The position numbers and the translations under genes are program-made. The notes under the pieces are model-generated. The model was not told where the DNA came from and ran no database searches. It saw only the letters and a list, made by a program, of their open reading frames with translations. Positions 1-10,051 of a DNA stretch of 64,000 nt are shown here, piece by piece; positions within the stretch are counted from its first letter, which is position 1; the number at the start of each line of letters is the position of its first letter. This stretch comes from GAS188 sp963794475. GTDB lineage: Bacteria > Pseudomonadota > Alphaproteobacteria > Rhizobiales > Beijerinckiaceae. The stretch lies in contig CAWCDW010000002.1 in the NCBI GenBank assembly GCA_963794475.1, positions 1 to 64,000 on the forward strand, read 5' to 3'.

Positions 1-35
1 CAGAGTCCGCTGTTCTACCGTTAAACTATCCCCCA
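1..35 (-). tRNA. tRNA-Gln (anticodon CTG), 3' part cut off by window edge
   Basis: Read on the minus strand from position 35, the sequence gives a seven-base acceptor strand (TGGGGGA), a D arm with a GTTT/GAAC stem and the GG of the D loop, and the 5' half of an anticodon stem (GCGGA). It stops exactly at CTG in the anticodon position. A U at position 1 is typical of bacterial tRNA-Gln. The anticodon 3' half, T arm and acceptor 3' strand lie before base 1. The identity rests on loop counting from half a molecule. Confidence 0.85.
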
Positions 36-292
36 ACGGGACGCCCTCGCCGGCGCACCTGGTCGACGCGAGCCGAACGGTCAAGGCCGTCGAGTTATCG
101 AATTTACGCGCGCTTGTCCATGCAGCAAGCAGCGCACCTGCGCACCCGATGACGCACCTCGCGCCAATTTTGATATATCCGGGCTCGGCCGTGCACGCTT
201 TCGTCTGCGCGAATCTCTTTCAGAAGCACACCAGCAGGCATGATCGGCAGGGCCCCGGCGCCTCGACCGACGTTCACCCCCAGCCGTCGCGC

Positions 293-1084
293 CTACATCA
301 ACACCTGCTTCCTTCCCGCGCGCTCGATGAGATCGCCAAAACAGGCGAGCGAGATGAAATGCGCATATGCCAGGCCCAGCCATCCGCGCTTTCGCCAATC
401 CGTCAGGACGAAACTCGGAAGCGCATCGAATTTGGCGCGATCGATCAGCTCGAAGCCGGCAAGGGCCAGGCTCTCGCCTCCTGGAAGCGTGACTTGCGCC
501 TGGTTCGGCACCAGAAGCTGATTCTTGGCGAGCTCGGCGACGAACTCGCGCGTCAGCTCATTGTCCCGCTGATAGGCCGCGCAGAACTCGAGCGCTCCCT
601 TGGCGATATCGCTTGGTGCATCATCGACGAATAGCGGGCGTTCCGAGCCATCCTCGAGCGCGCCCGCAGCTTCATCGATGCACAGCGTGTATTGCTGGCC
701 GTCTTGACTGCGATGGAAGATGAAGGGGTAACGGCGCACATAGGCGGGAATATAAGTGTTCGGCTTCCATTCACCATTGGCGTCAACGAACAGATTTTCG
801 CGTTCGCGCAGGCCTAGTATCGCGAGCGCCGCCGGGTTGGGCGCGCTGGCGAACACGATCGGATAAATGCGCGCCGCCTGCTCGAACTCCGCCGCGTTCA
901 GCATCACGACATTGGTGTTGCGAGCAAAGTCGAAGCCGATGCTCGTCTTGAGTGATTTGCCCGCGCAGCGCGAGACATCGAGCGCGGCGATCTGACTGTA
1001 GAACAGGGGCATCCCCGGGTCCGCGGAAGACGGCGCCGGCGATTTGCTGGGGAATTTGGCGGGCGGCGCTTTCGACTGAGCCAT
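293..1084 (-). CDS. SapC family protein
   Basis: This 263-residue protein matches the SapC family (Pfam SapC), named after an S-layer-associated protein. The molecular role in alphaproteobacteria is not established. It has a Pro/Ala/Ser-rich N-terminus (first ~25 residues), then the family's pattern of a short strand-rich region around residues 30-90 and the central YPFIF and CIDE segments. There is no signal peptide and no membrane segment. The ATG at 1084 is the only good start; the next gene upstream on the same strand (a broken surface exoprotein) ends 200 bases away, so the gene probably has its own promoter. A surface-layer link with that neighbour is only a suggestion. Confidence 0.8.
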   Translation of the reverse strand: MAQSKAPPAKFPSKSPAPSSADPGMPLFYSQIAALDVSRCAGKSLKTSIGFDFARNTNVVMLNAAEFEQAARIYPIVFASAPNPAALAILGLRERENLFVDANGEWKPNTYIPAYVRRYPFIFHRSQDGQQYTLCIDEAAGALEDGSERPLFVDDAPSDIAKGALEFCAAYQRDNELTREFVAELAKNQLLVPNQAQVTLPGGESLALAGFELIDRAKFDALPSFVLTDWRKRGWLGLAYAHFISLACFGDLIERAGRKQVLM

Positions 1085-1285
1085 GAAGTCATCCCAACTT
1101 AGGCGAAGAGCTCGCTTCGCACTTTTCGTCTATCACATGTCGGCATCGGACATCGACTCTAATTAATCGTTACGCGAACGGTCCTTTTGGCCAAAACGCT
1201 TATCGGTTCGGCTCTTGGGAACACATTCTTTTGCACGCGAGCCGGTGATTAGCTCAGGTGATTCGAGCGGGCAAATCCGATTTTC

Positions 1286-4200
1286 TTACCGACAAAGGTT
1301 GGCGCGCGCCCGGCAAGTCTCGATGAACGTCGAGTTGAACCCGATAAGCCGACCGATTTGATTGCCGGTCTCGTCCAAGCTTGGCACGACTAGATTGCCA
1401 GTCTCGAGCCCCAAAGCCCCGCTCCAACCAAAAACGCTGCTAACGACGGGATCCTGCAAGAACGACCCCTTCAAACGGGCAAAGTCCCCGTCGTTCATCG
1501 CGAACGGCACGGGTGGCACAGGTAAGCTCATGAGCTTGCCATCCGACACGGCCGTGACCTGATCGCCCGTCGTCATGGCGGGTTGCTCTTCGGCCGATGA
1601 CACAACGCCCCGGCTCACCGTGCCGCCGCTCGCCAAGAGGTTCCCGCCCGTCAAGAGGAGCGTGCCGGGGAGGAAGTTGATGGTAAAATTGCTCGAGCTC
1701 AACCCGCCCGGCAGGATCTCGAAGCTTCCCGGCAATCCGGGGATTTTCGTCACGGTAAAGGTGAGCGTGCCCGTAAGCGCGCTTGGTCCAAGGCCCGCGG
1801 GGAAACCGCTGAAGCTCGCGGTGAAGGCGGGCTGCGGATCGCCCTGAACCGCTGTCGCATTGTTTGCCGTCACCGTCAGCTGCGCCGGCGTGATGGTGCC
1901 GGAAGCGGTCGCGCTCGCGATGTTGAGGACATAATTCCCGCCCCCGTTGCCCATAAAATGGATTCGCGGTGAGGCCAGAAGAATGTTGTAATAGCCGTTG
2001 GCCCCGACAATCCCTGTCCCGACGACCGACCCGTTGACAACGAGCTCGACGATCTGTGCGGCGGCGTTGGCCCCAGCCATGCCAGAGACGACTTGCGGGG
2101 GCGTCGTCGGAAATTGCGACAGGAGATAGGGGAAGGACTGGCCATTGACGATGCCGAACACCGTTGTTCCGGTGTTCAAGGTCGCGAAGGGGCTCCCCGC
2201 CCCGACCGACTGAAGCGTGGCGGTGGTCACGCCCATGGCGCCGCCACCGCCGGCGCTGGTCGCCTGACCTGTCGTTTCCGTGTCCCAGAAGGAGGAGGTC
2301 ACTGTGCCGGCGCTGAGGCCAACGAGTCCTCCCACGTTGGCGGAACCTGACGCGAGAACAGGACCCGTCGCGAAGGATTGCGTGATCGTGTCGCCAGCGC
2401 TGTTCGAGCCGACGAGCCCACCGACCATGGACGATCCCGAACCGACGATCACGGCGCCGGTGGCCGCGGACTGCTTGATCGAGCTTGCCGCCGCCACCGA
2501 GGTGGTATTGAAGCCGACAAGGCCGCCGGCTTCGCTCACGCTTCCGGCGGAAAAGACGGTCCCGCTCGCCATGGACGACGAAATCGTGGAACCCGAGCTG
2601 TTGAGGCCGACAAGTCCGCCGATCTGTGTGGATCCGCTCCCGACCGTGACCGAGCCTGTTGCGATCGAGCCTGTGATCGAGCTGGGATTGGCGCCGCCAT
2701 TTGTATCGTCATTTCGGCCCGCGAGCCCGCCTCCGTCGGAGACCGTGCCTGTCGCAATCACCGCCCCGGTCGCCGTCGACGAAATGATCTTCGCGTTGGT
2801 ATTCTGACCGACGAGCCCTCCGATATTGCTAACGGAGCCAGTCACGGACGCGGACCCGCTCGCCAAAGATGACGAGATGGTGCCTCCGTTGTTGAAGCCC
2901 ACAAGCCCGCCAACCTGGGCGGCTGAATTGCCCAGGGTCAAGTTCACGTTAGCGTCCGCTCCTGTCACGGTCGCGCCGGCACCTTTGTTCAGCCCTAGGA
3001 GGCCGCCGATATTGCTCGCCGTAGTCCCAAGCGAGATCGTGCCGCTTGCCGAAGATGCGGAAATCGTGCCCCCGGTATTTGCCCCCACCAGGCCACCGAT
3101 ATTACTCGCGGTGGTCCCGTTGAGCGTAATGGTTTCGCTCGCCGACACATTGGAGATCGTTCCGAGATTTTGACCCGCGATCGCGCCGATGTTGCTGTCC
3201 CCGTCGGCCGTCCCGGTGACGCTGATGTTGGTGAGCGTCACGTTGCGCACCACGCCGGCCGCGCCGACTACGCCGAACAGGCCGAGATTCGAGGATTTCG
3301 TGGCGCCGGGTGTAAGGGTGACCGAGATCGCGCCGGCGAACACCGTGTGCTTGTCCGACCACACCACGACGTTGCCGCCGCTGCCTGCGCCACCCCCTGC
3401 CCCGCCATCGGCGAGGATTTGCGCGCCTGCTTCGACGGTCGTCGTCTGCGCATTGGCGATCGCGTGCTTGGCGAAGTTTTGCGCCTTCACGGCGCCGCCT
3501 TGCCGATCCCCGCCGATGAGCACCGTGCCGCCAGCGCCCGTGCCGCTCGCGTCGATCACGGCGTGCTTGCCGAGCGTCACGTCGTGGCCGGTGACGATCA
3601 CGCGCCCGCCGGACTCGCCCGTCGTGCCTGAAGCCGCGCTTGCACTGATGCGGCCCGTCACCTTGGCGAGCTTCGTCGCCTTGATGGTGACGCGCCCGCC
3701 CGAGCCGTCCTGGTTCTGCGCGAAGATGCTGCCGCCAGCGAAGACGCTGCCGCCTGCCGTCAGCCACACATGCCCGCCGCGCATCGCGCTTCCCGTGGCA
3801 CGGATCATCCCTGAGTGATTGCCCGCAAGCGCATAGACATTGCCGCCCGCGGACTTGAGCTCCGCCTGCGCTGCCGCGATAGCGCCTTTATTGCGCACAT
3901 CGCCCTTGCCGTAGCGCACCGTCATGCGGCCGCCGCCGACCGACATGTCCTTCAGGAGCACCTCTTGGCCTGCGCCCGAGGCCCACCGTGCCGTTCGGGG
4001 CGTTGATCGAGCCCGAATTCACCACCGAGCGCGCGATGAGGAAGACGTCTCCGCCAGACGACGAGATCGAGCCGAGGTTCTTCACCATCCCGTCGCTTGC
4101 GCCCTTGCCCTCGAAGCGCAAGGTCTGGCCGGCCATGAAGTTCTGGTTCGAGATGTCGAGGGAGGAAGCGACGAATGAGCCGCCCGTCGTGATCACCCCG

Positions 4201-4640
4201 CTTTTGCCGACCACCACCCCTTGCGGGTTCACGAGATAGACAGAGCCCGTGGCCGAGAGCGTGCCGAAGATTTGCGACAGCGAGCCGCCGGTGACCCGAT
4301 CGAGCGTCGCGCCCGTGCCGTTGTTGATCTTGACCGTGCCGCTCTTGCCGATCGAGAACGAGTTGAACTCGATGATGCCGCGCTGGCTCGTCTGGGTAAT
4401 CGTCTCGGTGAGGCCTTGCGTGCCGATCGAGCCCAAGCCGGCAACGAAGTGCCCGCCTTGCGGGAGCATATTCGCCGGAATCGCGACGGGCGAGCCCGCG
4501 TGCGCAGCCGAAGCGGCAACCGTCAGTGCACTGCTTGCGAGGGCTGTGCTCGTCGCAAGACGGGCAAGAAAGAGACGCCGACGCCCGTGGCGCGAATCGC
4601 GCGCACTTCCCTTAGGCCAACCGAGAGGCGCGTCTAAGAT
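1286..4640 (-). pseudogene. Two-partner-secretion (haemagglutinin-type) exoprotein with GLUG repeats, frameshifted
   Basis: A large secreted beta-helix exoprotein in two frames. The N-terminal part (to about 3976) carries a signal-peptide-like stretch ending ASAAHA, then a TPS secretion domain with the typical VNPQGVVVG and NGTVGLG segments. The second part (3961 to 1286) continues directly in the next frame, with haemagglutinin-like repeats, about ten GLUG motifs (IGGLVGxN), an MBG-like domain near 1650-1890 and a short Cys-containing tail. Joining needs removal of one C around 3975-3977. No ATG, GTG or TTG opens the first frame before the signal peptide. A Shine-Dalgarno AAGGAG sits six bases before an ATC at 4640, which may be a degenerate start. 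No TpsB transporter gene is nearby. Either a real pseudogene or a sequence error. Confidence 0.8.
2318..3200 (-). repeat. GLUG-motif repeat region in the exoprotein
   Basis: About ten copies of a roughly 30-residue module centred on (N/Q)(I/V)GGL(V/L)GxN, separated by Ser/Thr/Gly-rich spacers such as SASGT and ATG. Copies differ in sequence, so the array is old rather than recently amplified. GLUG motifs occur in bacterial adhesins and peptidase-like surface proteins. Confidence 0.75.
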
Positions 4641-4923
4641 TGCCGTCTCCTTCTGTACCCTAATTAGCCTTACCGCTTAACATGGTTTGCCCCGTCTCAA
4701 AAGCAAGCACTGCCGCTGCGCGATCACATTTTGTAAGAGATTGATATTGAAAATAAATTCTTTAGAGCAACTGAGTGCTTTGAACGCATTTTCCGCGCAT
4801 GATCCTTCCCGGGGGGCGCAAACCGACCCAGGCTCCCACGCAGGCCGACCGCAAATGAGCGTCCGGCACCCGCCGGGCACTTAAAAAAATGGCTAACGGT
4901 TGGGAAAAGCGCCTTTCGGACCC
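4641..4923. other. AT-rich intergenic region upstream of the exoprotein
   Basis: No gene is seen here. Positions about 4730-4790 are markedly AT-rich against the high-GC surroundings, and lie upstream of the exoprotein start on the minus strand. This is the natural place for its promoter, but I cannot pick convincing -35/-10 boxes. Confidence 0.4.
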
Positions 4924-5337
4924 TCAAGTCGTGAGGACGATGTAATCCTGCTCGACGGAGACCGCGAAAGTCTCGACCTCATAGGGACCTTCGGCTAGCT
5001 CCCGGCCCGGTTCGACCTTAACAGGAAAGCTTTTGGCCTTCACGCGTTCCGGATCGCAGTGCGATTTTCCGGTGCGGATGTCGAATTCCCACCCGTGCCA
5101 GGGGCAACGCAGAATTTCGCCCCCTCGTGAATAGCGATAAACGCCAGGTTCCGGTGATTGCACGAGCCCGGTAAGCTTTCCCTCACACAGGCTGCCGCCT
5201 TTGTGAGGGCAGCGATTGACAAGCGCGAAGAGCTCCCCGCCCACGTTGAAGATGGCGACCGGCCGGCCCTGAACCGTCACGAGCTTGCGAGCGCCCGGCG
5301 GCACCTCCGCGACAGGGGCCACCACGTGTTTCGCCAT
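4924..5337 (-). CDS. Rieske (2Fe-2S) ferredoxin-type protein
   Basis: A 137-residue soluble Rieske protein. The cluster ligands are visible as C43-x-H45 in RCPHKGG and C78-x2-H81 in CPWHGWEFD, the classic CxH...CxxH pattern of oxygenase-type Rieske ferredoxins. It is too short to be an oxygenase alpha subunit and lacks a membrane anchor, so it is an electron carrier or a small regulatory Rieske domain. Its ATG directly follows the stop codon of the amidohydrolase upstream (TAGATG), so the two are surely translated from one mRNA. No oxygenase or reductase partner is in the cluster. Confidence 0.9.
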   Translation of the reverse strand: MAKHVVAPVAEVPPGARKLVTVQGRPVAIFNVGGELFALVNRCPHKGGSLCEGKLTGLVQSPEPGVYRYSRGGEILRCPWHGWEFDIRTGKSHCDPERVKAKSFPVKVEPGRELAEGPYEVETFAVSVEQDYIVLTT

Positions 5338-6447
5338 CTATCCTTTCCTGTAAAGGGCAAGCGCATTGGTCAAGAAGAGCTTTTCGCGCTGCTCTGCCGT
5401 CACGCCGGCCGGCAGGCAGCGTGCGGGATCATCGAAATCCCAATGGGGATAGTCCGAGGAATAAAGCACGCGATCCCACCCGACCCATTCGAAAATATCC
5501 AAGAGATGGCGCGGCCTCTCGGGTTCCTCCATCGGTTGCGTCGTCACCCAGATATGCTCGCGGATATATTCGGACGGGAGGCGCTTGAGCGCGGGATTTT
5601 CGCCTTTAAGCTTTTTCCAATGCGTGTCGAGCCGCCAGCTCAGCGACGGCAGCCATCCAAAGCCGCTCTCGATAAAGACCACACGAAGCTTGGGAAAGCG
5701 CTCGAAAACCCCTTCGAGCACAAGGCTCGTCAACTGGGATTGGCACGATTGGGCGTGGCCGGCCATTTCCTCGATGTAATAGGATGGCCATCCGCTGCTC
5801 GTGATCGGAAAGCCGCTATTGCCGAAGGCATGGACGCCGACCGGAAGATTGGCCTGCGACGCGGCCTCGTAAATCGGCCAATAGCACCGGTTGCCGAGCG
5901 GCTGCGCCGTGCGGCTGAGAAGGAAAACTTGCACGAAATTAGGGTCGCCCGCGAGCCTTTCGATCTCGGCAACGGCCGCGGCCCCATGCTCATAAGCCGT
6001 GAGGATCGACGCCTTGAGCCTTTTGTCCTTCCCGGTCCATTCCGCGACCTGCCAATCATTCACCGCGCGGCACATGGCAATGCTCTGATCGGGGTTTTGG
6101 TAATTTCCCGGATGCGGATTGATCACGGTGAGAATGCCGAGCTCGACGTTGTTGGCGTCGAGATGCTGGCGCCTCATCAGCTCGAGGCTGCTGCCCGGCC
6201 TGCCTCCTTGCGGCCAGGCATCGCGCCTTGCCGCCTCGGGCTGCCCCTTGGGATAGATGGGGCCTTGATAAATTCCCTGGCGGCGCCTTGCGCCGAAGCT
6301 CTCGAGATGGTCGCGCCAACGCTTCTCGAGAAAGGGATAAAGATCCTTTAGCGTATTGGGGACCGGATGGAGGTCGCAATCAGCAACGCGAAGCTTCGTC
6401 TTCGGGAGGATCTCGGCCTCGACCTTCGGCGTGGCGTGGATGTTCAT
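5338..6447 (-). CDS. Amidohydrolase-2 family metal-dependent hydrolase/decarboxylase
   Basis: A 369-residue TIM-barrel protein of the amidohydrolase-2 family (the family of ACMSD and other non-oxidative decarboxylases). The metal-binding D-x-H signature appears as DCDLHP at residues 23-28. Later conserved pieces include GVHAFG near the middle, FIESGFGWLPS, and SSDYPHWD near residue 332, whose Asp is normally catalytic. Its start overlaps the stop of the paralogous upstream gene by four bases and the Rieske gene follows without a gap, so three genes form an operon. Substrate unknown; relatives act on aromatic or ring-cleavage acids. The pairing with Rieske suggests aromatic catabolism, by inference. 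Confidence 0.85.
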   Translation of the reverse strand: MNIHATPKVEAEILPKTKLRVADCDLHPVPNTLKDLYPFLEKRWRDHLESFGARRRQGIYQGPIYPKGQPEAARRDAWPQGGRPGSSLELMRRQHLDANNVELGILTVINPHPGNYQNPDQSIAMCRAVNDWQVAEWTGKDKRLKASILTAYEHGAAAVAEIERLAGDPNFVQVFLLSRTAQPLGNRCYWPIYEAASQANLPVGVHAFGNSGFPITSSGWPSYYIEEMAGHAQSCQSQLTSLVLEGVFERFPKLRVVFIESGFGWLPSLSWRLDTHWKKLKGENPALKRLPSEYIREHIWVTTQPMEEPERPRHLLDIFEWVGWDRVLYSSDYPHWDFDDPARCLPAGVTAEQREKLFLTNALALYRKG

Positions 6448-7514
6448 TGCACCATCTCCATCAGGCGCGGATAGGTCTCGCGGGGGTTGTCGATCAGGAT
6501 CTTCCGCACGAGTGCGTCCGGCAGGCCGTCAGGCAAGGCATCCTCGCCCTCGAACTGCCAATGAGGATAATCGGTCGAAAAGAGGAGAAGCTCGTCCGAG
6601 CCCATATGCTCGAGCACCCTCTCCAACACCTCGGGCCGCGGGGGGGCATCGACCGGCTGAAGCGTGAGCCGGACCTGATCGCGCACGATCTCGAAGGGTG
6701 GTCGGTCGACCCAAGGCACCTCCATGCGCAAGCCGCGCCAGAATTTGGAGAGATGCCAGAGATGCGTGGGCAGCCAGGTGAAGCCCAATTCGAGAAGCAC
6801 GACGCGCAAATCCGGATGTTTCGAGAAGGCGCCTTCGCAGATCAGGCTCGTGAGCTGCGTCTGAAAAGCTTGGGACTGGTTGACGTAATCCTCCGCGAAA
6901 TAGGACGTCCATCCCACAGGCGTCATGGGATAGCGGAAGCTGCTGCCGGCATGGATGCCGACCGGCAAGCCGTGGCGGGCGGCGGCCGCATAGATCGGCC
7001 AATATTGGCGCCGTCCAAGCGGCGCGTCTCCGGTCACGAGCATCAGAACCTGGACGAAGCGCTTGTCGGAAGCCCAAAACTCGATCTCGTCCACGGCAAG
7101 CTCGGGGCTCTGCATGGGAATGATGATCGAGGCGCGCAAGCGAGGCTCACGGTCGAGCCATTCGCGCGCCATCCAATGATTGAGAGCCCGCGCGATACCA
7201 GCGGCCATGTCTTCGCTGAAAAGCGCCTGCACGCCATAGAGGCAGTTGCAGATGGCAAGGCTCGTCTCCCAGGGTTCGAGCGCCTGCGCCCTCACCTCGG
7301 CAAGCGTGCCCGCAGCCTTCCCCTGCGCCGGCCGCCAATCCCGGCGTGCCGAGATGGGCGCCCCCGGCGGATAATTCATGGTCTCAAGCTCATGCAGCCC
7401 GGCTTGCAGCGCCATCTCGCGCCAATGGTCCGACAGGTATGGGAGCAGGTTCGAAAGCGCGGGCAACGCCGGATGAATGTCGCAATCGACGGCCCCGATC
7501 CGGGGAGGCTTCAC
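6444..7514 (-). CDS. Amidohydrolase-2 family metal-dependent hydrolase/decarboxylase (paralogue)
   Basis: A 356-residue amidohydrolase-2 protein clearly paralogous to the next gene. It shares the early VDCDIHP metal motif (Asp10, Asp12, His14), GIHAGSSF, LLELGFTWLP and FSTDYPHWQF. The two copies differ over most of their length, so this is an old duplication and they may form a heteromer or act on related substrates. The stop overlaps the start of the following gene (ATGA-type), pointing to translational coupling. The M20 amidohydrolase gene lies 187 bases upstream on the same strand and may belong to the same transcript. Confidence 0.85.
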   Translation of the reverse strand: MKPPRIGAVDCDIHPALPALSNLLPYLSDHWREMALQAGLHELETMNYPPGAPISARRDWRPAQGKAAGTLAEVRAQALEPWETSLAICNCLYGVQALFSEDMAAGIARALNHWMAREWLDREPRLRASIIIPMQSPELAVDEIEFWASDKRFVQVLMLVTGDAPLGRRQYWPIYAAAARHGLPVGIHAGSSFRYPMTPVGWTSYFAEDYVNQSQAFQTQLTSLICEGAFSKHPDLRVVLLELGFTWLPTHLWHLSKFWRGLRMEVPWVDRPPFEIVRDQVRLTLQPVDAPPRPEVLERVLEHMGSDELLLFSTDYPHWQFEGEDALPDGLPDALVRKILIDNPRETYPRLMEMVQ

Positions 7515-7700
7515 GGCTTGCTCCTTTCAGCGATGCGCGCCCGCCGCTGAGAGCGCCTGGCGCACCGGCCCTTCATATAGCACCGCAAGGGACGATCCAC
7601 ATCCCCTCTCGGCGAGAGCGCTAACGGCTGATGCCTTCCCGACCGGTTGGGCCGTGTCTTCGTGACGCTGACCGAACGTCGATTTGCCTCTCAGCTCACG

Positions 7701-8864
7701 TCAGGCCAACGGCAGGCGCGTCTCGATGATGCGTGCGAACAGGCTCGCGCCTACGGGCAGGATCGCATCGTCAAGGATGAAGCCTGGATTATGCACCGGC
7801 ACCGAGCCTTCATGACCGAGCCAGAAATAGGCGCCAGGAACAGCGCGCAACATGTCGGCGAAATCTTCGCTCCCCATCTTGGGTTGAGGGGTCATGGAAA
7901 CGTTCTCGGCGCCGACGATCTCGCTTGCGACCTCGGCGACGGCGCGGGACTGCTCTTCATGGTTCTCGAGCACCGTGAAGATGTCGCGTATGTCCACCGC
8001 GATCTCGACGCCGAATGTGGCAGCGACCCCCGCCGCGATGGCGCGCATGCGCTCGCGCGTCAGCTCGCGGACGTTGTCGGAGAAGGTCCGCATCGTGCCC
8101 GCGAGCCTCGCCTCGTCGGGAATGACGTTGTAGGCGGAGCCGGAGTGAAATTGCGTGATCGACACGACCGCCGCCTCGAGCGGATCGGCATTGCGGCTCA
8201 CGATCGTCTGCAGCGCCTGGCCGAGCGTCATCGCCGCTATGATCGGGTCCTTGGAATAATTCGGCATGGCGCCGTGGCTGCCATAACCCTTGACCGTGAT
8301 GTCGAAGAAATCCGCGCCCGCCATCGCGGGTCCTGGCAAAATGGTCACTTTCTTCGGCTCGAGATCGGGCGCGTTGTGGAGGCCGTAGACCTCATCGCAC
8401 GGGAATTTCTGGAAAAGCCCGTCCTTGAGCATGGCGCGCGCGCCGCCCAGGCCCTCCTCGGCTGGCTGGAAGATCAAGATCGCCTGCCCATCGAAATTTC
8501 GCGTCTGCGCGAGGTAGCGCGCGGTACCGAGGAGGATCGTGGTGTGACCGTCATGCCCACAGCCATGGAAGCGGTTGGGAATGGTCGAGCGCCAAGGAAG
8601 GTTGGTGTTCTCCTGCATAGGCAAGGCATCCATATCGGCGCGAAGGCCGATGCGGCGGCCATTGCTCTTTCTGCCATTCACCACGCCGACGACGCCGGTC
8701 CCTCCAATGCCGCGATGCACCTCGATGCCCCAACCCTTCAGCTTCTCGGCGACGAGATCGGAGGTACGCTTCTCTTCAAAGCCGATTTCCGGATGCGCAT
8801 GAATATCCCGCCGAATGGAGGTCAGCTCGTCTGCGAAGCTGTCGATGAGATCGATAGTGGGCAT
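7701..8864 (-). CDS. M20 family amidohydrolase (hippurate hydrolase / N-acyl-amino-acid hydrolase type)
   Basis: A 387-residue zinc aminoacylase-like enzyme that cleaves the amide bond of N-acyl amino acids. M20D metal and catalytic motifs are in order: GLRADMDALPM, GCGHDGHT, FQPAEEG, GSHGAMP (dimerisation/lid region) and GSEDFADM near the C-terminus. The frame is open upstream, but homology starts at MPTIDLIDSF, so I place the ATG at 8864. There is no signal peptide, so it is cytoplasmic. The operon neighbours downstream are two amidohydrolases and a Rieske protein. Exact substrate (hippurate, indole-acetyl or peptide conjugates) cannot be read from sequence. Confidence 0.88.
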   Translation of the reverse strand: MPTIDLIDSFADELTSIRRDIHAHPEIGFEEKRTSDLVAEKLKGWGIEVHRGIGGTGVVGVVNGRKSNGRRIGLRADMDALPMQENTNLPWRSTIPNRFHGCGHDGHTTILLGTARYLAQTRNFDGQAILIFQPAEEGLGGARAMLKDGLFQKFPCDEVYGLHNAPDLEPKKVTILPGPAMAGADFFDITVKGYGSHGAMPNYSKDPIIAAMTLGQALQTIVSRNADPLEAAVVSITQFHSGSAYNVIPDEARLAGTMRTFSDNVRELTRERMRAIAAGVAATFGVEIAVDIRDIFTVLENHEEQSRAVAEVASEIVGAENVSMTPQPKMGSEDFADMLRAVPGAYFWLGHEGSVPVHNPGFILDDAILPVGASLFARIIETRLPLA

Positions 8865-9119
8865 GGCGGTTTTCCGGGCGAAGGGGCAAGTCGGAGCAAA
8901 GTCGGAACGTGAAGTCTTGACGGCGAGGCGACGCTCCTGCAATGCGGCAAATCTCATCGGCTGGTTGCAAGAGGGCCGATGTCGCGATGACTGGCGTATG
9001 AAAAGGGGACCGTCAAGACCGAGGCACCCGCAAGATTAATGGCGCATGTCGACGCGACGACCCGTCGTTCCGCAAGGCTCGGAAGCGTCAACCCTGTCCC
9101 GTGTCGAAAGAAACTTGTC

Positions 9120-9983
9120 ATGTCGCTCAAGCTTTTGGTGATTGAAGGCAATGCGCGGCCCGCGCGCGAAGCCCATGAGGCGGCCTTCGGGAAAACCCCG
9201 TCGCAATCCTATTCGGATACCCTCGTCTCGATCGCGCCCGATGCGGTCTGCGACATTTGCCTACCAGCCGATCCGGGCGCCAATCTGCCGAATGGCAGGG
9301 GCCTCGAGGAGTATGACGGCATCGCGGTCACCGGATCCGCGCTGAGCATCTATGACGGCGGCGAGGCCGTCGAGCGCCAGCTCGAGCTCGCGCGCGCAAT
9401 ATACGCCTCGAAGACGGCGTTCTTCGGCTCCTGCTGGGGCCTGCAGCTCGCGGCGGCGGCGAGTGGAGGCAGCGTGGCCAAAAATCCGCTCGGGCGAGAG
9501 ATCGGCATCGCCAGAAATATCGCGCCGACGGAGGCGGGCAGGCAGCACCCGCTGCTCGCCGGGCGTCCCGGAGCCTATGATGCGCCTTGCACCCATCTCG
9601 ATGTTGTCGCCATTCCGCCTGGTGAAACCGTGATCCTTGCGACCAATCGCTTCGCGCCCATTCAAGCCGCGGAAATCCGGTATGCAGGGGGCGTGTTCTG
9701 GGGGGTGCAGTATCATCCGGAATTCACGCTCACGGAACTGGCGTCGATCCTCGAGCGACGCCGCGCGCCGCTCACGCGAGAGGGCATTTTTGCCGACGAG
9801 GCGCAAGCCGGAGACTATTGCGCTGAGCTGCGCACGCTCGACAGCGATCCGGAAAGGCTCGACATCGCTTGGCGATACGGCATTCAACCGGAGCTTCTCG
9901 ATCCGCAGATGAGGCTCACTGAACTGCGCAACTGGATTGCGCTCAGGGTCCGACCCGAAAAATCACGGCGCGGCCGCGCCTGA
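9120..9983 (+). CDS. Class I glutamine amidotransferase (GMP synthase-like domain, stand-alone)
   Basis: A 287-residue protein with a class I glutaminase fold: the nucleophile elbow FGSCWGLQ and the His-Glu of GVQYHPEF give the Cys-His-Glu triad. It lacks the synthetase half of GMP synthase, so it belongs to the family of free-standing GATase1 proteins, some of which hydrolyse gamma-glutamyl amides. The ATG at 9120 begins the homologous MSLKLLVIEG; the open frame further upstream shows no similarity. The C-terminal ~70 residues after the domain are extra. It lies 69 bases upstream of glpD on the same strand and may be cotranscribed. Substrate unknown. Confidence 0.82.
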   Translation: MSLKLLVIEGNARPAREAHEAAFGKTPSQSYSDTLVSIAPDAVCDICLPADPGANLPNGRGLEEYDGIAVTGSALSIYDGGEAVERQLELARAIYASKTAFFGSCWGLQLAAAASGGSVAKNPLGREIGIARNIAPTEAGRQHPLLAGRPGAYDAPCTHLDVVAIPPGETVILATNRFAPIQAAEIRYAGGVFWGVQYHPEFTLTELASILERRRAPLTREGIFADEAQAGDYCAELRTLDSDPERLDIAWRYGIQPELLDPQMRLTELRNWIALRVRPEKSRRGRA

Positions 9984-10051
9984 TCCGAGGATGGCGCGTT
10001 GGCGCGAACCCTGCAAAACTCAAACACGAGACCATCGCCAACGAGGTGATC

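Noticed and set aside
2318..3200. CRISPR-like array
   Set aside because: The periodicity comes from diverged protein repeats (GLUG), not from identical DNA repeats with unique spacers.
6228..7550. 440-codon plus-strand frame
   Set aside because: Antisense to the two amidohydrolases, no recognisable domain.
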